A DNA stretch of 58,318 nt, from the NCBI GenBank assembly GCA_021648745.1, contig JAKISE010000009.1, positions 1 to 58,318 on the forward strand, given 5' to 3'. The notes under the pieces are model-generated. The model saw only the letters and a list, made by a program, of their open reading frames with translations. It had not been told where the DNA came from and ran no database searches. The position numbers and the translations under genes were made by a program. Positions 34,719 through 44,400 of this stretch are shown piece by piece; the stretch's first letter is position 1, and the number at the start of each line of letters is the position of its first letter. Origin of the DNA: Cyclobacteriaceae bacterium (GTDB taxonomy: Bacteria > Bacteroidota > Bacteroidia > Cytophagales > Cyclobacteriaceae).

Positions 34719-35934
34719 AACCAAAACATCAGAATCAGACTACAAGCAAAAATATACGCTTAAGCAAATGGAACTCAATTCGTTGCTTGAAATTACTCAA
34801 GCAATTAATAATAATATGTCGGAGGATAACCTCTATAAAATTTATGAGTTTACCATTAGAGCTAATCAAAATATTAGTCAACTGGTGCTAATTGTTAAAG
34901 ATGAAGGCGACTGGGAGCAGCGTGTGATTTATGGGGTAAGTTCAGTTGATGACTTACTTCTTGACCAATCTTATTTTAATGTGGATGAAGTTACAGCTAT
35001 TCCTAATCCTGATGAAGCAAAGGGTTTTGAGTGGGTAGTGCCTGTAAAACATAAAGATAGCATGTTGGCTGTTGTGCTGGTAGCTCAATCAAGTGAGCAA
35101 CCTGAGCAACTCAATACTACCTTTTTACAAGCTATTAGTAATTTAATTATTGTGGCTATTGAAAATAAGAGGTTGGCACGTACTCAATTAGCAGAAGAAT
35201 CTTTTCGAAAAGAACTGGAAATTGCCAAAGGTGTTCAAAAACTATTGTTCCCCGATAAGTTACCTGATGGCAATCGACTAAAGATGCAAGCTAGTTACTT
35301 GCCTCATCATTCTATTGGAGGAGATTATTACGACTATATTCCCATTAATTCCAATCAGTTTTTAATCTGTATTGCGGATGTATCGGGTAAAGGGATTCCA
35401 GCAGCTATTATGATGTCGAATTTTCAGGCATCGTTGCACACCCTGTTAAGGCAAACTTCTAACTTAACCGAAATTGTGGAAGCACTCAATTTTCAGATTA
35501 TGCAAAATGCGAAGGGCGATCAGTTTATTACTTTTTTTGGAGCCATTTACGATCATAATTTAAGCACTTTGGTGTATGTTAATTCTGGGCATAATCCACC
35601 TCTTTTAGCCAATAGCAAAGGGGAAATTTCAACTCTTACCGAAGGGAGTACTGTACTAGGTGCATTTGATGAGCTTCCGTTTATAAATGAAGGGTTTATA
35701 GATAATTTGGATGGATTTACACTTTTTGCTTACACCGATGGGCTTACGGAAACAGAAAACCCATTGGGAGAGGAGATTGGATGCGAACCGATAGAAGACT
35801 ATTTTAAGGAGAATTATACAAATGCATTAACTCAAATTCACGATGATATGTTGGAAATGATTGATGTGTTTAGGCAATCAAAATCATATCGAGATGATAT
35901 TACGATGTTGAGTTGTAAAGTAGAAGCTCGCTAA
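34708..35934 (+). CDS. GAF-like plus SpoIIE/RsbU-type PP2C serine phosphatase
   Basis: A 408-residue cytosolic protein. The N-terminal half (about 20-155) reads as a GAF-like sensor. A coiled linker (RTQLAEESFRKELEIAKGVQKLLFP) leads into the SpoIIE/RsbU phosphatase domain: SIGGDYYDYI (metal-binding GGD), IADVSGKGIPAAIMMS, TFFGAIYD, VNSGHNPPLL, TLFAYTDGLTETEN, and YRDDITML at the end. Such enzymes dephosphorylate anti-anti-sigma proteins, but no anti-sigma partner is visible nearby. It overlaps the preceding small gene by 11 bp and is followed after 1 bp by a deacetylase, so it forms part of an operon. Confidence 0.86.
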   Translation: MPDKTKTSESDYKQKYTLKQMELNSLLEITQAINNNMSEDNLYKIYEFTIRANQNISQLVLIVKDEGDWEQRVIYGVSSVDDLLLDQSYFNVDEVTAIPNPDEAKGFEWVVPVKHKDSMLAVVLVAQSSEQPEQLNTTFLQAISNLIIVAIENKRLARTQLAEESFRKELEIAKGVQKLLFPDKLPDGNRLKMQASYLPHHSIGGDYYDYIPINSNQFLICIADVSGKGIPAAIMMSNFQASLHTLLRQTSNLTEIVEALNFQIMQNAKGDQFITFFGAIYDHNLSTLVYVNSGHNPPLLANSKGEISTLTEGSTVLGAFDELPFINEGFIDNLDGFTLFAYTDGLTETENPLGEEIGCEPIEDYFKENYTNALTQIHDDMLEMIDVFRQSKSYRDDITMLSCKVEAR

Positions 35935-35935
35935 A

Positions 35936-36559
35936 ATGCTCCATCGGATTCCACGTTGGTTTCAATATTTATTCCCTAGATATACTTGGAATCTTCGGGT
36001 GGAGGAAAAGGTAATTTACATCAATTTTGATGATGGACCATTACCAGATATTACGGAATGGGTGCTAGAAATTTTAAATGAATATGAGGCTAAAGCGACC
36101 TTTTTTGTTGTAGGTGGAAATGTGTCAAAATACCCACAAATAATAGCTAAAATTAATAGAGATGGTCATGCTATCGGCAACCACACTTTTCATCATATTA
36201 AAGGTTGGGAAACTTCCGTAAAAAGCTATTTGGAGGATGTAGAAAAATGCTCTTTGATAATAAAAGAATATACTAGAGAGGTTCCAGCTCTATTTCGTCC
36301 TCCCTATGGCCGAATAAAGCCCTCTCAGGCTAAAGTTCTACGAGAAAACTATAAACTTATTATGTGGGATACATTAACAGTTGATTACGATAAAAACCTT
36401 GATAGTCAAAAATGCTTAACCAACTCCATAAGGGCTACTAGGTCTGGCTCCATTGTCGTATTTCACGATAGTATTAAAGCTGAGAAGAATTTAAAGTATG
36501 TATTGCCTAAATACATTAAACATTTTCATGATTTAGGTTATACATTTAAAGCCTTATGA
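35936..36559 (+). CDS. NodB-type polysaccharide deacetylase
   Basis: A 207-residue CE4 enzyme. Motif 1 is INFDDGPLPD (FDDGP, with the catalytic base and metal Asp). Motif 2 is GNHTFHH (H-T/S-xxH metal ligands), motif 3 RPPYGRIKPSQ, motif 4 MWDTLTVDYD and motif 5 IVVFHDS. It removes N-acetyl groups from a glycan or peptidoglycan. There is no clear signal peptide, so a cytoplasmic or membrane-surface site is possible. It overlaps the next GT2 gene by 4 bp, supporting a joint role in making a deacetylated glycan or glycolipid. Confidence 0.88.
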   Translation: MLHRIPRWFQYLFPRYTWNLRVEEKVIYINFDDGPLPDITEWVLEILNEYEAKATFFVVGGNVSKYPQIIAKINRDGHAIGNHTFHHIKGWETSVKSYLEDVEKCSLIIKEYTREVPALFRPPYGRIKPSQAKVLRENYKLIMWDTLTVDYDKNLDSQKCLTNSIRATRSGSIVVFHDSIKAEKNLKYVLPKYIKHFHDLGYTFKAL

Positions 36560-37650
36560 TCGAGCTCATTACCATAGCCATTATTGGAGTTGCGATTGCT
36601 ACTGAGCTACTGTTGATAGTTTTTATGTTAATCAATTTTAAAGGCTATAGTAATTCAGTTAAATTTTTTCCAACCGTTGCTATCTTGGTAGCAGCCAGGG
36701 ATGAAGAAAATAATATGATTGCCTGCCTAGACTCACTTATAGCACTTGATTACCCTGCTGACAAACTAGAAATTTGGGTGGGAGATGATGCTTCTTCTGA
36801 TAGCACTTGGCAGATTATTAAGGAGCATGCTGATAAGTATTCTATAATTAATGGACTTCAAATAATAAAAAACATCACTAAGGGGAATGGTAAGGCTAAT
36901 GTGCTAGCACAGCTAGCTAATGCAAGTAAAAGTGATTGGATTTTTATAACGGATGCTGATATTCAAGTGCCAAAACAATGGGTGAAAAGTATGTTGGCTG
37001 CGGCTGCAGATAATGACATTGCCTTGGTAACGGGTACTTCTTTGGTAAGTGGAGAAGAGATTTTAGCTAAAACCCAACGGTTAGATTGGCTATATGCAAC
37101 CTCTATGCTAAAAGTAATTTCTGATATTGGAACACCTGTTACTACTATGGGCAATAATATGGCTGTAAAAAGAAATGTTTATGAAGAAGAGGGAGGCTTT
37201 GAGAATTTGCCATTTTCAGTAACCGAAGACTTGGAACTATTTAAACAAGTTAAAAAGAATTATAGCACCATCAATCTATTTTCGGCAGAAGCGCTTAATA
37301 TAAGTGCTCCTCAAAAATCGATAGCAGAATTGCTCATCCAACGAAAACGGTGGATGCGGGGAGCTTTCGAACTGCCATTTCAATTATTAGGAATATTGCT
37401 CATCCAAGCGTTTTATATGCCGGCCATTATTATCCTTAGTATAATAAATCCATTATTGGGCGTTGGGTTGTGGGCTATGAAATGGTTGTTAAAGTATATT
37501 TTTTCGAGTATATCTGCCAAAAAACTAAAGGAGAAAGTCTCTTTATTCGATAGTTTTGTAACTGAACTTTTTGCAATGTTTTTTTCACTAGCTTCGGTAG
37601 TGTATTATTTGTGGCCAGGTAAGGTATATTGGAAAGGGCGGGCGTATTAA
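36556..37650 (+). CDS. Membrane-bound family 2 glycosyltransferase
   Basis: A 364-residue protein with an N-terminal helix (about 4-26). The GT2 domain has VAILVAARDEENNM, VGDDASSDSTW, KSDWIFITDADIQVP (DAD metal site), TVTEDLELFKQVKK-type acidic motif (SVTEDLELF) and QRKRWMRGAF (QxxRW). About three C-terminal helices follow. Its organisation resembles the GT2 gene at 32665, so they could be ancient paralogues. ATG overlaps the deacetylase stop (ATGA). Substrates are not predictable. Confidence 0.85.
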   Translation: MIELITIAIIGVAIATELLLIVFMLINFKGYSNSVKFFPTVAILVAARDEENNMIACLDSLIALDYPADKLEIWVGDDASSDSTWQIIKEHADKYSIINGLQIIKNITKGNGKANVLAQLANASKSDWIFITDADIQVPKQWVKSMLAAAADNDIALVTGTSLVSGEEILAKTQRLDWLYATSMLKVISDIGTPVTTMGNNMAVKRNVYEEEGGFENLPFSVTEDLELFKQVKKNYSTINLFSAEALNISAPQKSIAELLIQRKRWMRGAFELPFQLLGILLIQAFYMPAIIILSIINPLLGVGLWAMKWLLKYIFSSISAKKLKEKVSLFDSFVTELFAMFFSLASVVYYLWPGKVYWKGRAY

Positions 37651-37651
37651 T

Positions 37652-37726
37652 ACGTCAATGGTAGGTACGAGCGAAGCAATCTCAATATTGAATATAGAGA
37701 TTGCTTCACTATGTTCGCAATGACGT
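37652..37726. repeat. Palindromic repeat before moaD
   Basis: Outer arms ACGTCAATG and CAATGACGT pair 8 of 9. Inner arms CGAGCGAAGCAATCTC and GAGATTGCTTC pair around AATATTGAATATA. It belongs to the CGTCATTGCGAGCGAAGCAATC class common between bacterial genes (recalled, not searched). A related copy lies at 55404. It supports the later moaD start, since an upstream in-frame ATG would translate repeat sequence. Confidence 0.65.
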
Positions 37727-37743
37727 TAAGAATGGAAATTAAT

Positions 37744-37980
37744 ATGATTAGAGTAAAACTATTTGGAATAATACGTGAAATTGTGGGCTCACCCATTCTT
37801 GAAATTGAAGAGCCTTTAGAAACTGTTGGGCAGCTCAAAGCACATATGATGTTGACTTACCCTAGAATTAAGGGGCTAAACTCTTTACTTATCGCTGTTA
37901 ATAGTGAGTATGCCGAAAATGAACAGGCTATAAAATCAACAGATGAAATTGCGTTGATTCCACCTGTTAGTGGAGGTTAG
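37744..37980 (+). CDS. moaD: Molybdopterin synthase small subunit MoaD
   Basis: A 78-residue ubiquitin-fold sulfur carrier: MIRVKLFGIIREIVGS at the start, DEIALIPPVSGG at the end, with the C-terminal Gly-Gly that is adenylylated and thiocarboxylated. With MoaE it puts two sulfurs on precursor Z (cPMP) to make molybdopterin. An in-frame ATG at 37711 would add 11 residues encoded by a palindromic repeat, so the ATG at 37744 is preferred. moaE follows after 56 bp. Confidence 0.9.
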   Translation: MIRVKLFGIIREIVGSPILEIEEPLETVGQLKAHMMLTYPRIKGLNSLLIAVNSEYAENEQAIKSTDEIALIPPVSGG

Positions 37981-38036
37981 ATAATGTTCAATCGTCAATT
38001 AATAATTAAAAAAATAGAAAAAATAGCAATAAAGAA

Positions 38037-38453
38037 GTGGAGGCAGTTTTAGTAACAGATAAACCATTAGATACCCAAGCGATTATAAAATCGGTGGGGT
38101 CACCTGAGGGAGGAGCTGTGAATGTGTTTATTGGCACAGTTCGCAATGCCACCAAAGGGAAGAAGGTACTAAAACTGGAGTTTGAAGCTTATGAGCCTAT
38201 GGCTACGAAAGAACTTACCAAAATTGTAGAAACAGCTAAATCAACATGGCCTATTTTAAAAGTGGCAGTCCATCATAGAACAGGAATTATGCAAATTGGG
38301 GAGGTGCCGGTTGTAATTGCAGTAGCCACTGCCCATCGAGGAGCAGGATTTGAAGCTTGTCAGTTTATAATTGACACCCTTAAAGAAGCCGTTCCTATTT
38401 GGAAAAAAGAATTTTTTGAAGATGGCGAGGTTTGGGTGGCAGCGCATCCATGA
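38037..38453 (+). CDS. moaE: Molybdopterin synthase large subunit MoaE
   Basis: A 138-residue catalytic subunit of molybdopterin synthase. It has VFIGTVRNATKGKKV, LEFEAYEPMA, VHHRTGIMQIGE and AHRGAGFEACQF (His/Arg-Gly substrate contacts). PIWKKEFFEDGEVWV has the active-site Lys pair. The start appears to be GTG at 38037. No other moa/moe gene is in the window, so the rest of molybdenum cofactor synthesis must lie elsewhere. After it is a 200-bp gap in which I see nothing convincing. Confidence 0.93.
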   Translation: MEAVLVTDKPLDTQAIIKSVGSPEGGAVNVFIGTVRNATKGKKVLKLEFEAYEPMATKELTKIVETAKSTWPILKVAVHHRTGIMQIGEVPVVIAVATAHRGAGFEACQFIIDTLKEAVPIWKKEFFEDGEVWVAAHP

Positions 38454-38654
38454 TTACTAAAATTTATTAGGCTTAGCTTTCAATCCGCTTTATGTGATAG
38501 GATTCGTCATGAGAATGCAAACTGTAATAAATCAGTGGTTTATGTTCGAAAAGAATAGCACCGCTATGGTTAAGAAGATAAACTAAGTAAAACGGCTGAT
38601 TTTCAGCAGTTTACATTTGTAATAGAATTTCTATTGCATAATGCGGGTTAAAGC

Positions 38655-39944
38655 TTATTCATTCATTAACGTTTCTATCTCTTCAGCTTCAATAGGAATA
38701 TTGCCCATTAAGTTAATAACTCCTTCGTTTTGAATAACAATATTATCCTCAAGGCGAATACCAAAATTCTCTTTAGGAATGTAAATTCCAGGCTCTACGG
38801 TAAATACCATACCTTCGGTAATGGGTGCATAAAAATTACCCACATCATGTACATCTAATCCCAAAAAGTGTGAAGTTCCATGCATAAAGTACTTCTTATA
38901 GGCAGGGTTTGCGGGGTCTTGGTTTTTAATATCGGTAGAATCAATTAATCCTAAGGCCAATAATTCTTTTTCCATTACAAGGCCAACTTCTTTATTATAA
39001 TCGTTTATAATGGTTCCAGGGCGGAGCATATTAGTTGCTTCGTTTTTAACATGAAGTACGGCATCATATACCGCTCTTTGGCGTTCTGTAAAACGGCCAT
39101 TTACTGGAATGGATCTGCTCATATCTGCATTATAATTTCCGTATTCAGCTCCTACATCCATTAATAGCATATCCCCATCCTTGCAGCTTTTTTTATTTTC
39201 TACATAATGGAGTACACAGGAATCAAGCCCACTTGCAATAATCGGCTGATAGGCAAACCCCATTGATTTATTTTTTATAAACTCATGGATATATTCTGCT
39301 TCAATTTCATACTCGTTTACACCAGGTTTTACGAATTTCAAAATTCTCCTAAAGCCGGTTTCGGTGATATTACAAGCAGTTTGGAGCATATCTACTTCCT
39401 CTTTATCTTTTACCGCCCTAAGCTCTTGCATAATTGGTGCTACTCGTTTGTAATTATGGTTGGGGTATTTATTATGACACCATTTTGAAAAACGTGCATC
39501 TTTCGTTTCAACCTCTATCACCGCTCTAGTATGCTCATTCGAGTTTAAGTACACATTTTCAGCCACTGTCATTAAGCTGTTTAAAACTTGATTGAATTCT
39601 GATACCCAATATATTGTCTCTATTCCTGAATGCTGTGTAGCTTCTTGTTTTGTAAACTTATGTCCTTCCCAAACCGCAATCAAGTCACTGGTTTCTTTTA
39701 AAAATAGTATTTCTCTGTGGCTTTTTACAGGGTAATCTGGCATTACCAATAATATGGTATCTTCCTGGTCGATACCTGTGAAATAGAGTAGGTCATTATT
39801 TTGCCTAAACGACATAACACCATCTGCATTGGTGGGCATAATATCGTTAGAGTTAAAAATGGCTACGGAGTTTGTATCCATTTTTGTCACCAATCTTGCT
39901 CTATTCTTACTGTATAATTGTTTCGAAGGAGGGGTGTAACGCAT
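38655..39944 (-). CDS. Aminopeptidase P family Xaa-Pro peptidase (M24B)
   Basis: A 429-residue cytosolic metallopeptidase that removes N-terminal residues before proline. It has an N-terminal aminopeptidase-P domain (about 1-170). The pita-bread catalytic domain carries the five metal ligands: Asp in LLMDVGAEYG and YNADMSRSIPV, His in HGTSHFLGLDVHDVG, Glu in FTVEPGIYIP and Glu in IRLEDNIVI. Length and motifs match E. coli PepP. It is monocistronic and divergent from the next gene; a TAACTTTG -7-like box lies at 39970-39977 but without a matching -33. Confidence 0.9.
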   Translation of the reverse strand: MRYTPPSKQLYSKNRARLVTKMDTNSVAIFNSNDIMPTNADGVMSFRQNNDLLYFTGIDQEDTILLVMPDYPVKSHREILFLKETSDLIAVWEGHKFTKQEATQHSGIETIYWVSEFNQVLNSLMTVAENVYLNSNEHTRAVIEVETKDARFSKWCHNKYPNHNYKRVAPIMQELRAVKDKEEVDMLQTACNITETGFRRILKFVKPGVNEYEIEAEYIHEFIKNKSMGFAYQPIIASGLDSCVLHYVENKKSCKDGDMLLMDVGAEYGNYNADMSRSIPVNGRFTERQRAVYDAVLHVKNEATNMLRPGTIINDYNKEVGLVMEKELLALGLIDSTDIKNQDPANPAYKKYFMHGTSHFLGLDVHDVGNFYAPITEGMVFTVEPGIYIPKENFGIRLEDNIVIQNEGVINLMGNIPIEAEEIETLMNE

Positions 39945-40106
39945 TATGCTAAGGTTTATATTGTGTACACAAAGTTACAGCTTGTTTCATTAAGTAAAGT
40001 CTTTGAGGGTCTTGCTGATTACAAGATGCTCAAAAAATCAATTCTCAATTTTTGCCGTTCAATTTCAAATTATCACTTTTGGCATATAGTCATAAAAAAT
40101 TAAGCT

Positions 40107-40865
40107 ATGAAAAAGATTTTTTTTACCCTCCTTTTAAGTTTCTTATTATTCTCCTTTTCAAATGCACAAATACTCAATTTTAATAAGGGGTTACTCCAAA
40201 ACGATTCGGTAAAATGGTTAGGCAAACTTAGTGTATTCTTTACCTTAATCGATCAAGAAGTGAGCGTTGCCAATATGGGGTATAATGTAGATGTGATTCG
40301 TAAATTCAAGAATCATAGCGTTATGGCTATTTCAAAGTTGAGTTTTGCCACAAGCAATAATGAAACTTTATTAAGTGATGGCTATGCTCATGTTAGGGCA
40401 ATTTTTAATAGAAATGAGCGATTTGGAGAGGAGGTATATGCTCAAATTCAATATAATGCCATTCGAGGACTGGAAGACAGAAACTTAATTGGAGCAGGTA
40501 TGAGGGTTAAAATTTATGACAAAAACAAGTATGGAGTTATTTTTGGTTCGGCCATTATTAAAGAATGGGAAAACTGGAATTTTGAAGGAGAAACAACGCA
40601 TAAAAGCTTATGGAAAACCAGTAATTACATATCACTATTTGGTGATGTAAACAACCATTTTCATTTTAATGTTATCAGTTATTACCAGGCAACATATACC
40701 GATTTCTTTAGTCCGAGAGTATCTTTAGAAGTGAATGTCAACCTCAATATAACGGCTAAGTTAATCTTTACAAGTAATTTTACTATGGCTTATGATAATG
40801 CTCCGGTTATCCCTATTAAAAGCACTATCTATAAATTTAAAAATGGAATTGGGTATAGGTTTTAG
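40107..40865 (+). CDS. DUF481-like outer-membrane protein
   Basis: A 252-residue secreted beta-rich protein. The signal peptide (KKIFFTLLLSFLLFSFSNAQ) ends at about residue 21. About ten amphipathic strands follow (for example KLSVFFTLIDQEVSVANMG and KLIFTSNFTMAYDN), ending in FKNGIGYRF with a terminal Phe typical of barrels. The pattern resembles DUF481/YdiY-like proteins of Bacteroidota. Function is unknown. It is monocistronic, and miniature element copy D begins 40 bp after the stop. Confidence 0.6.
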   Translation: MKKIFFTLLLSFLLFSFSNAQILNFNKGLLQNDSVKWLGKLSVFFTLIDQEVSVANMGYNVDVIRKFKNHSVMAISKLSFATSNNETLLSDGYAHVRAIFNRNERFGEEVYAQIQYNAIRGLEDRNLIGAGMRVKIYDKNKYGVIFGSAIIKEWENWNFEGETTHKSLWKTSNYISLFGDVNNHFHFNVISYYQATYTDFFSPRVSLEVNVNLNITAKLIFTSNFTMAYDNAPVIPIKSTIYKFKNGIGYRF

Positions 40866-40905
40866 TTTACTCTACACCAAACACCTTCATCAACCTACCT
40901 TATTA

Positions 40906-41168
40906 ACCTGAGTTCGGGATAATGAATGCTGTCAGCTTTAATCGAAACTTTCATAAACAATTTAGATTTTTGTAGGACTAACGGGTTAATTCAAGAAAAT
41001 ATAAGGAGGTTTAGGGAAGTTTGGTTAAAGCCCAAAGGGAAAATATCTAGCAGGCAATCTTTTGAATATAAAAATCTTGAAATAATCCATTATATCTTTG
41101 CTTTTTATATTAAAAAGCTCACCTACTATTTTATTTTCTGGCAGCTATTCCTTATCCCGAACTCAGGT
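40906..41168. mobile_element. Miniature inverted-repeat element, copy D
   Basis: 263 bp, nearly identical to copy B, with the same terminal repeats and both internal hairpins (one mismatch in hairpin 1: TTTGG instead of TTTCG). The flanks TATTA and CAATA do not form a duplication. The right border coincides exactly with a decayed gene fragment, so the original flank has probably been lost by deletion or recombination. Confidence 0.85.
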
Positions 41169-41271
41169 CAATAGCATTGGCATTGGGCGCGGTCAACAAC
41201 ATTAAGCCTACAATAAACAGCCCCATCCCATAAATCACTTGTTCTCTCGTGTTATTTGGAGATGTTTTAGG
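41169..41271 (-). pseudogene. Fragment of an RnfD/NqrB-like gene
   Basis: Read on the minus strand, the fragment encodes PKTSPNNTREQVIYGMGLF and then a segment close to VGLMLLTAPNANAI. It aligns with the C-terminal part (about residues 220-258) of the intact protein at 47267-48094 (PKTSPTNTKEQLVYGVIMG, then LTMLNAPNAIAIG). DNA similarity is also visible base by base. It is cut by miniature element D at one end and by unrelated sequence at the other, so it is a remnant of a former paralogous or duplicated copy. Confidence 0.75.
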
Positions 41272-41413
41272 CATACTGTCCCAAAAAGTCCGTTCTCTGC
41301 GTTGCGCTCATTAAAAAAATGCTCGATTACTCCAGTAAACTCCGCTTTAAAAAATTCCAAAAGCCTTGATAGCGAACGTTCTTAACTAGATACTGGGTTT
41401 ATAGACGGACACT
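41272..41413. other. Possible remnant of an insertion element
   Basis: About 140 bp beginning ACTGTCC (41275) and ending GGACACT (41407-41413), an imperfect inverse pair at the two ends. No reading frame of note. The end overlaps the stop codon of the large gene that follows. Weak evidence: position between a pseudogene fragment and an intact gene, plus the TGTCC/GGACA ends. The gap 40866-41411 thus holds a mobile element, a gene remnant and this stretch. Confidence 0.25.
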
Positions 41414-44400
41414 AGTTCATCGAAAACTTAAATTGAAAAGCAGGAAACCAGCCTTCAACTGAATAGCCAAAATTTAACGACATATAAATAATTTTTGCAG
41501 GAGCAACCCAAATACCAGCTCCATAACCATGGTGCCAAACATTTGATTTTTCGTCTTCTACAGCTACAATTCCAGTATCATAAAACAAGTTTAGCCCAAT
41601 TTGGGTTGGCAGAATATAGGCTCTTACATTTAAGAGTTTAATAATCAGGTTTGTGTTATTATAAATCATTCGATCGCCACCAAACCTATATTGTCTAAAA
41701 CCTTTGAGCTGATCGTGACCACCTAAATAATTGGCCTGATAAAATTCATAATTACCAAATGCCTGTGCAAACCCCGTTCTATTTGACAGTGTTACTCTGG
41801 AAGGCAATTTAAAGCTATAATAAAAAGAAAAATCAGATGAGAAATTTCCAAAGGAGCCGGCTCCTTCTGAAACTCCAATATTATAGCCAAATTTCGAAGT
41901 CCACTTTATGCCTTTTTCTGTAAGAATTTCTTTATTTCTGGTATCAATTTTTAAGGTGCTGGAAAAGCCTGTCCATGCCTTGCGGTTAAAAACAGTAGCA
42001 GAATCCAAATTGTTTTCAGAAAAATTAGTGATAAATCTTTCGGCAGTTGGTTCAACTTTAATTAATTGAGATGAAGAACCTAAAGAAAATGTAAACTGCT
42101 CCCCCAGGTTAAACCTAACGTGGGCACTTAGTAATATTTCCTCAAAGCGAACTCTATAATAGTCGATATTAACACGTTGGTCATAATCCGATTCGTTGCC
42201 CAAACCAAAGAAATTGGTTACAAAATTTGGTGATCTAATTTCGCTTTTTAAAACAACATCCATTTTTTTTATTACATCTATGTATTCTCCTTCATAAATA
42301 AAATTATAAGAAGAGGTAGCTATGGCGTTTGTAACTCCAATTTTATGGCTCGATTTATACGGGTCTTTTCTAAATCCGTGCATTTTAATATTAATGCCTG
42401 TCCCTAAGAATATGCCATCGTCCCTATTAAATTTAATACCGATAAACGGGCCAAAATAGTTATACTTAAAAGCCTCTCTATCATAGGTATTTACTATGGG
42501 TTTATGCGAAAAATTATTTTTTGTTTCCTTGCCTTTGTTAATACTGTTTTTTTCACCTTTTAGATCATAAATTAACCATGTTTTTTGTAACGAATTTACA
42601 TTTGAATTGTCGGTAAAACTATCGTTGCCTATGCCACCAATTACCCGTATCCTGGGGCCGTGCGACACGTTTCCGGTAACTTTAAAAACATCGTTGCCCC
42701 CTAACCCAAATAAGCATATTTCTTTGGTTTCCGAGGTAATAAAATTTCTATGATAAAGAAGCATACGATGCTCGCCTTTGCTATTTATTTTAAACATTTT
42801 AACAGAAGTAGTATCATTACTTTTTCGAATTACTTCAAAATATTCTTTTTTATTACTGCCAACAATATCTACCTTTCTGGCCAATGCTTTATAATAAGTT
42901 AAAGCATAATATTCCATTTTATCTCTCCTTAATTTTAAATCTTCTACTATTTTGGGGCCATGGTATTGATAAATATTTTTTGGCCATTGAGCAATGGCAT
43001 CCTCAATAATTTCATCTGTAAGCTGTAAACGCATTGCCGAGCCGGCTCTAACCCAATCATCTCTTTCAAGTTCAGTTAAAAATGACCGATCGAAGTATTT
43101 TGCTGCAAAACTCCATAAGCCAGGCACATTTTTAATTTCGGGGCCAAAGCCCTGAAGCGCAGGAAGTGCCCAGTTAGAACCAATTAAAAAGGGTATAATA
43201 CCTTCGTTTAAAAAGAAAGCCTGATCTCTATCTCTGGGAATTGGCTGAAAATATTTCCCTTTGCCTTCATTTTTAAATTGTGCCCACCTCCATTGGTCAT
43301 CATGCCTGTCCCAATCTCCTAAAAAAGTATCAAAAAGACGTGCTTTCAACACCATCTGCTGGTCAACTCTATTGTCATTATCTTTATAAAGTTTAGCCAG
43401 CATATCGGGTGTATTAATAACTTTTTTAGAATTGCCAAAATAGGGCGCATCCGATTGGTCTTTGGCCGGTCTTTCTTCAAAAAGAGCAAGCTTGTTTTTA
43501 AAATCTTCACGATAGATTCCCAGCCTTGGGTCATCCGGTAAAAAAATTAATTTGGGGTTAGTATGGTAAACCCCAACAGCATCAGCCAAAGGTGGAATAA
43601 CAAAGGCAGCGTAAGGGTTACTCCCGCTAATTCCTTCCTGCATTACTTTTTTTACAAAGCTGCTCTTAAACTGATCCGGAATTAATTTAGAGGCATCTTT
43701 TTCCAATAACCGTATTACATACTGTTTACCATTATCACTTTCTAACCGGAGTGATTTAGTTTGGTTTCCTCCTCCTCTTTTTAAAATTTTTAAACCGCCC
43801 TTTTCTTTACCAATGTCAAAGATGGGTGCTTCAACTTTTTCAAACCATTCCGACCTGTAGCCTTTTCCAAAAAAGAAGCTCCTCACGTTGCTGCCTTCAA
43901 ATAAGTCGGTTACATTCGTTAGCTGTTTTCCTTTCGGAATAATTACTGGAGTATTTTTTTCAGGAATGTATTCTTTATAAAAAGGAGTATTGGAAATTTG
44001 CATTTCAAATACTATTGAGTCAGCAGTATCTGGTGATTCAAAAGTTAACCAAACCTCACCATTTTTATAATAATCGAGATAAGCATAACCGTGGTAGTTA
44101 CCTGCAAATAAGGACGGCTTCTTTTGCTTTACGGTTGTATTTTGCTTAGACCCGGCTCCGCTTACAACATAGTTTACACCATTTTTTGATAACAACTGCA
44201 AAGCGTGTTCGTGGCCAGAAACATGAACTAGGTTTTTGTGTGTAACAAGCAGTTCATTAATTGTTTCCACCATTGCTTTATGCTGTAAATTGGCCTGATC
44301 TTGTAAACTGCCTAACACTTGCCTGTATAATGGAAAAATTGACCCTATGACCGGTAATGGTATCCATAAATTAGGATTTAGTTTGGTGAGAGGAAATAAG

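Noticed and set aside
39970..39977. TAACTTTG on the minus strand ahead of the aminopeptidase P gene as a promoter
   Set aside because: The -7 box fits, but no TTG lies 18-20 bases upstream, so I did not list it as a promoter.
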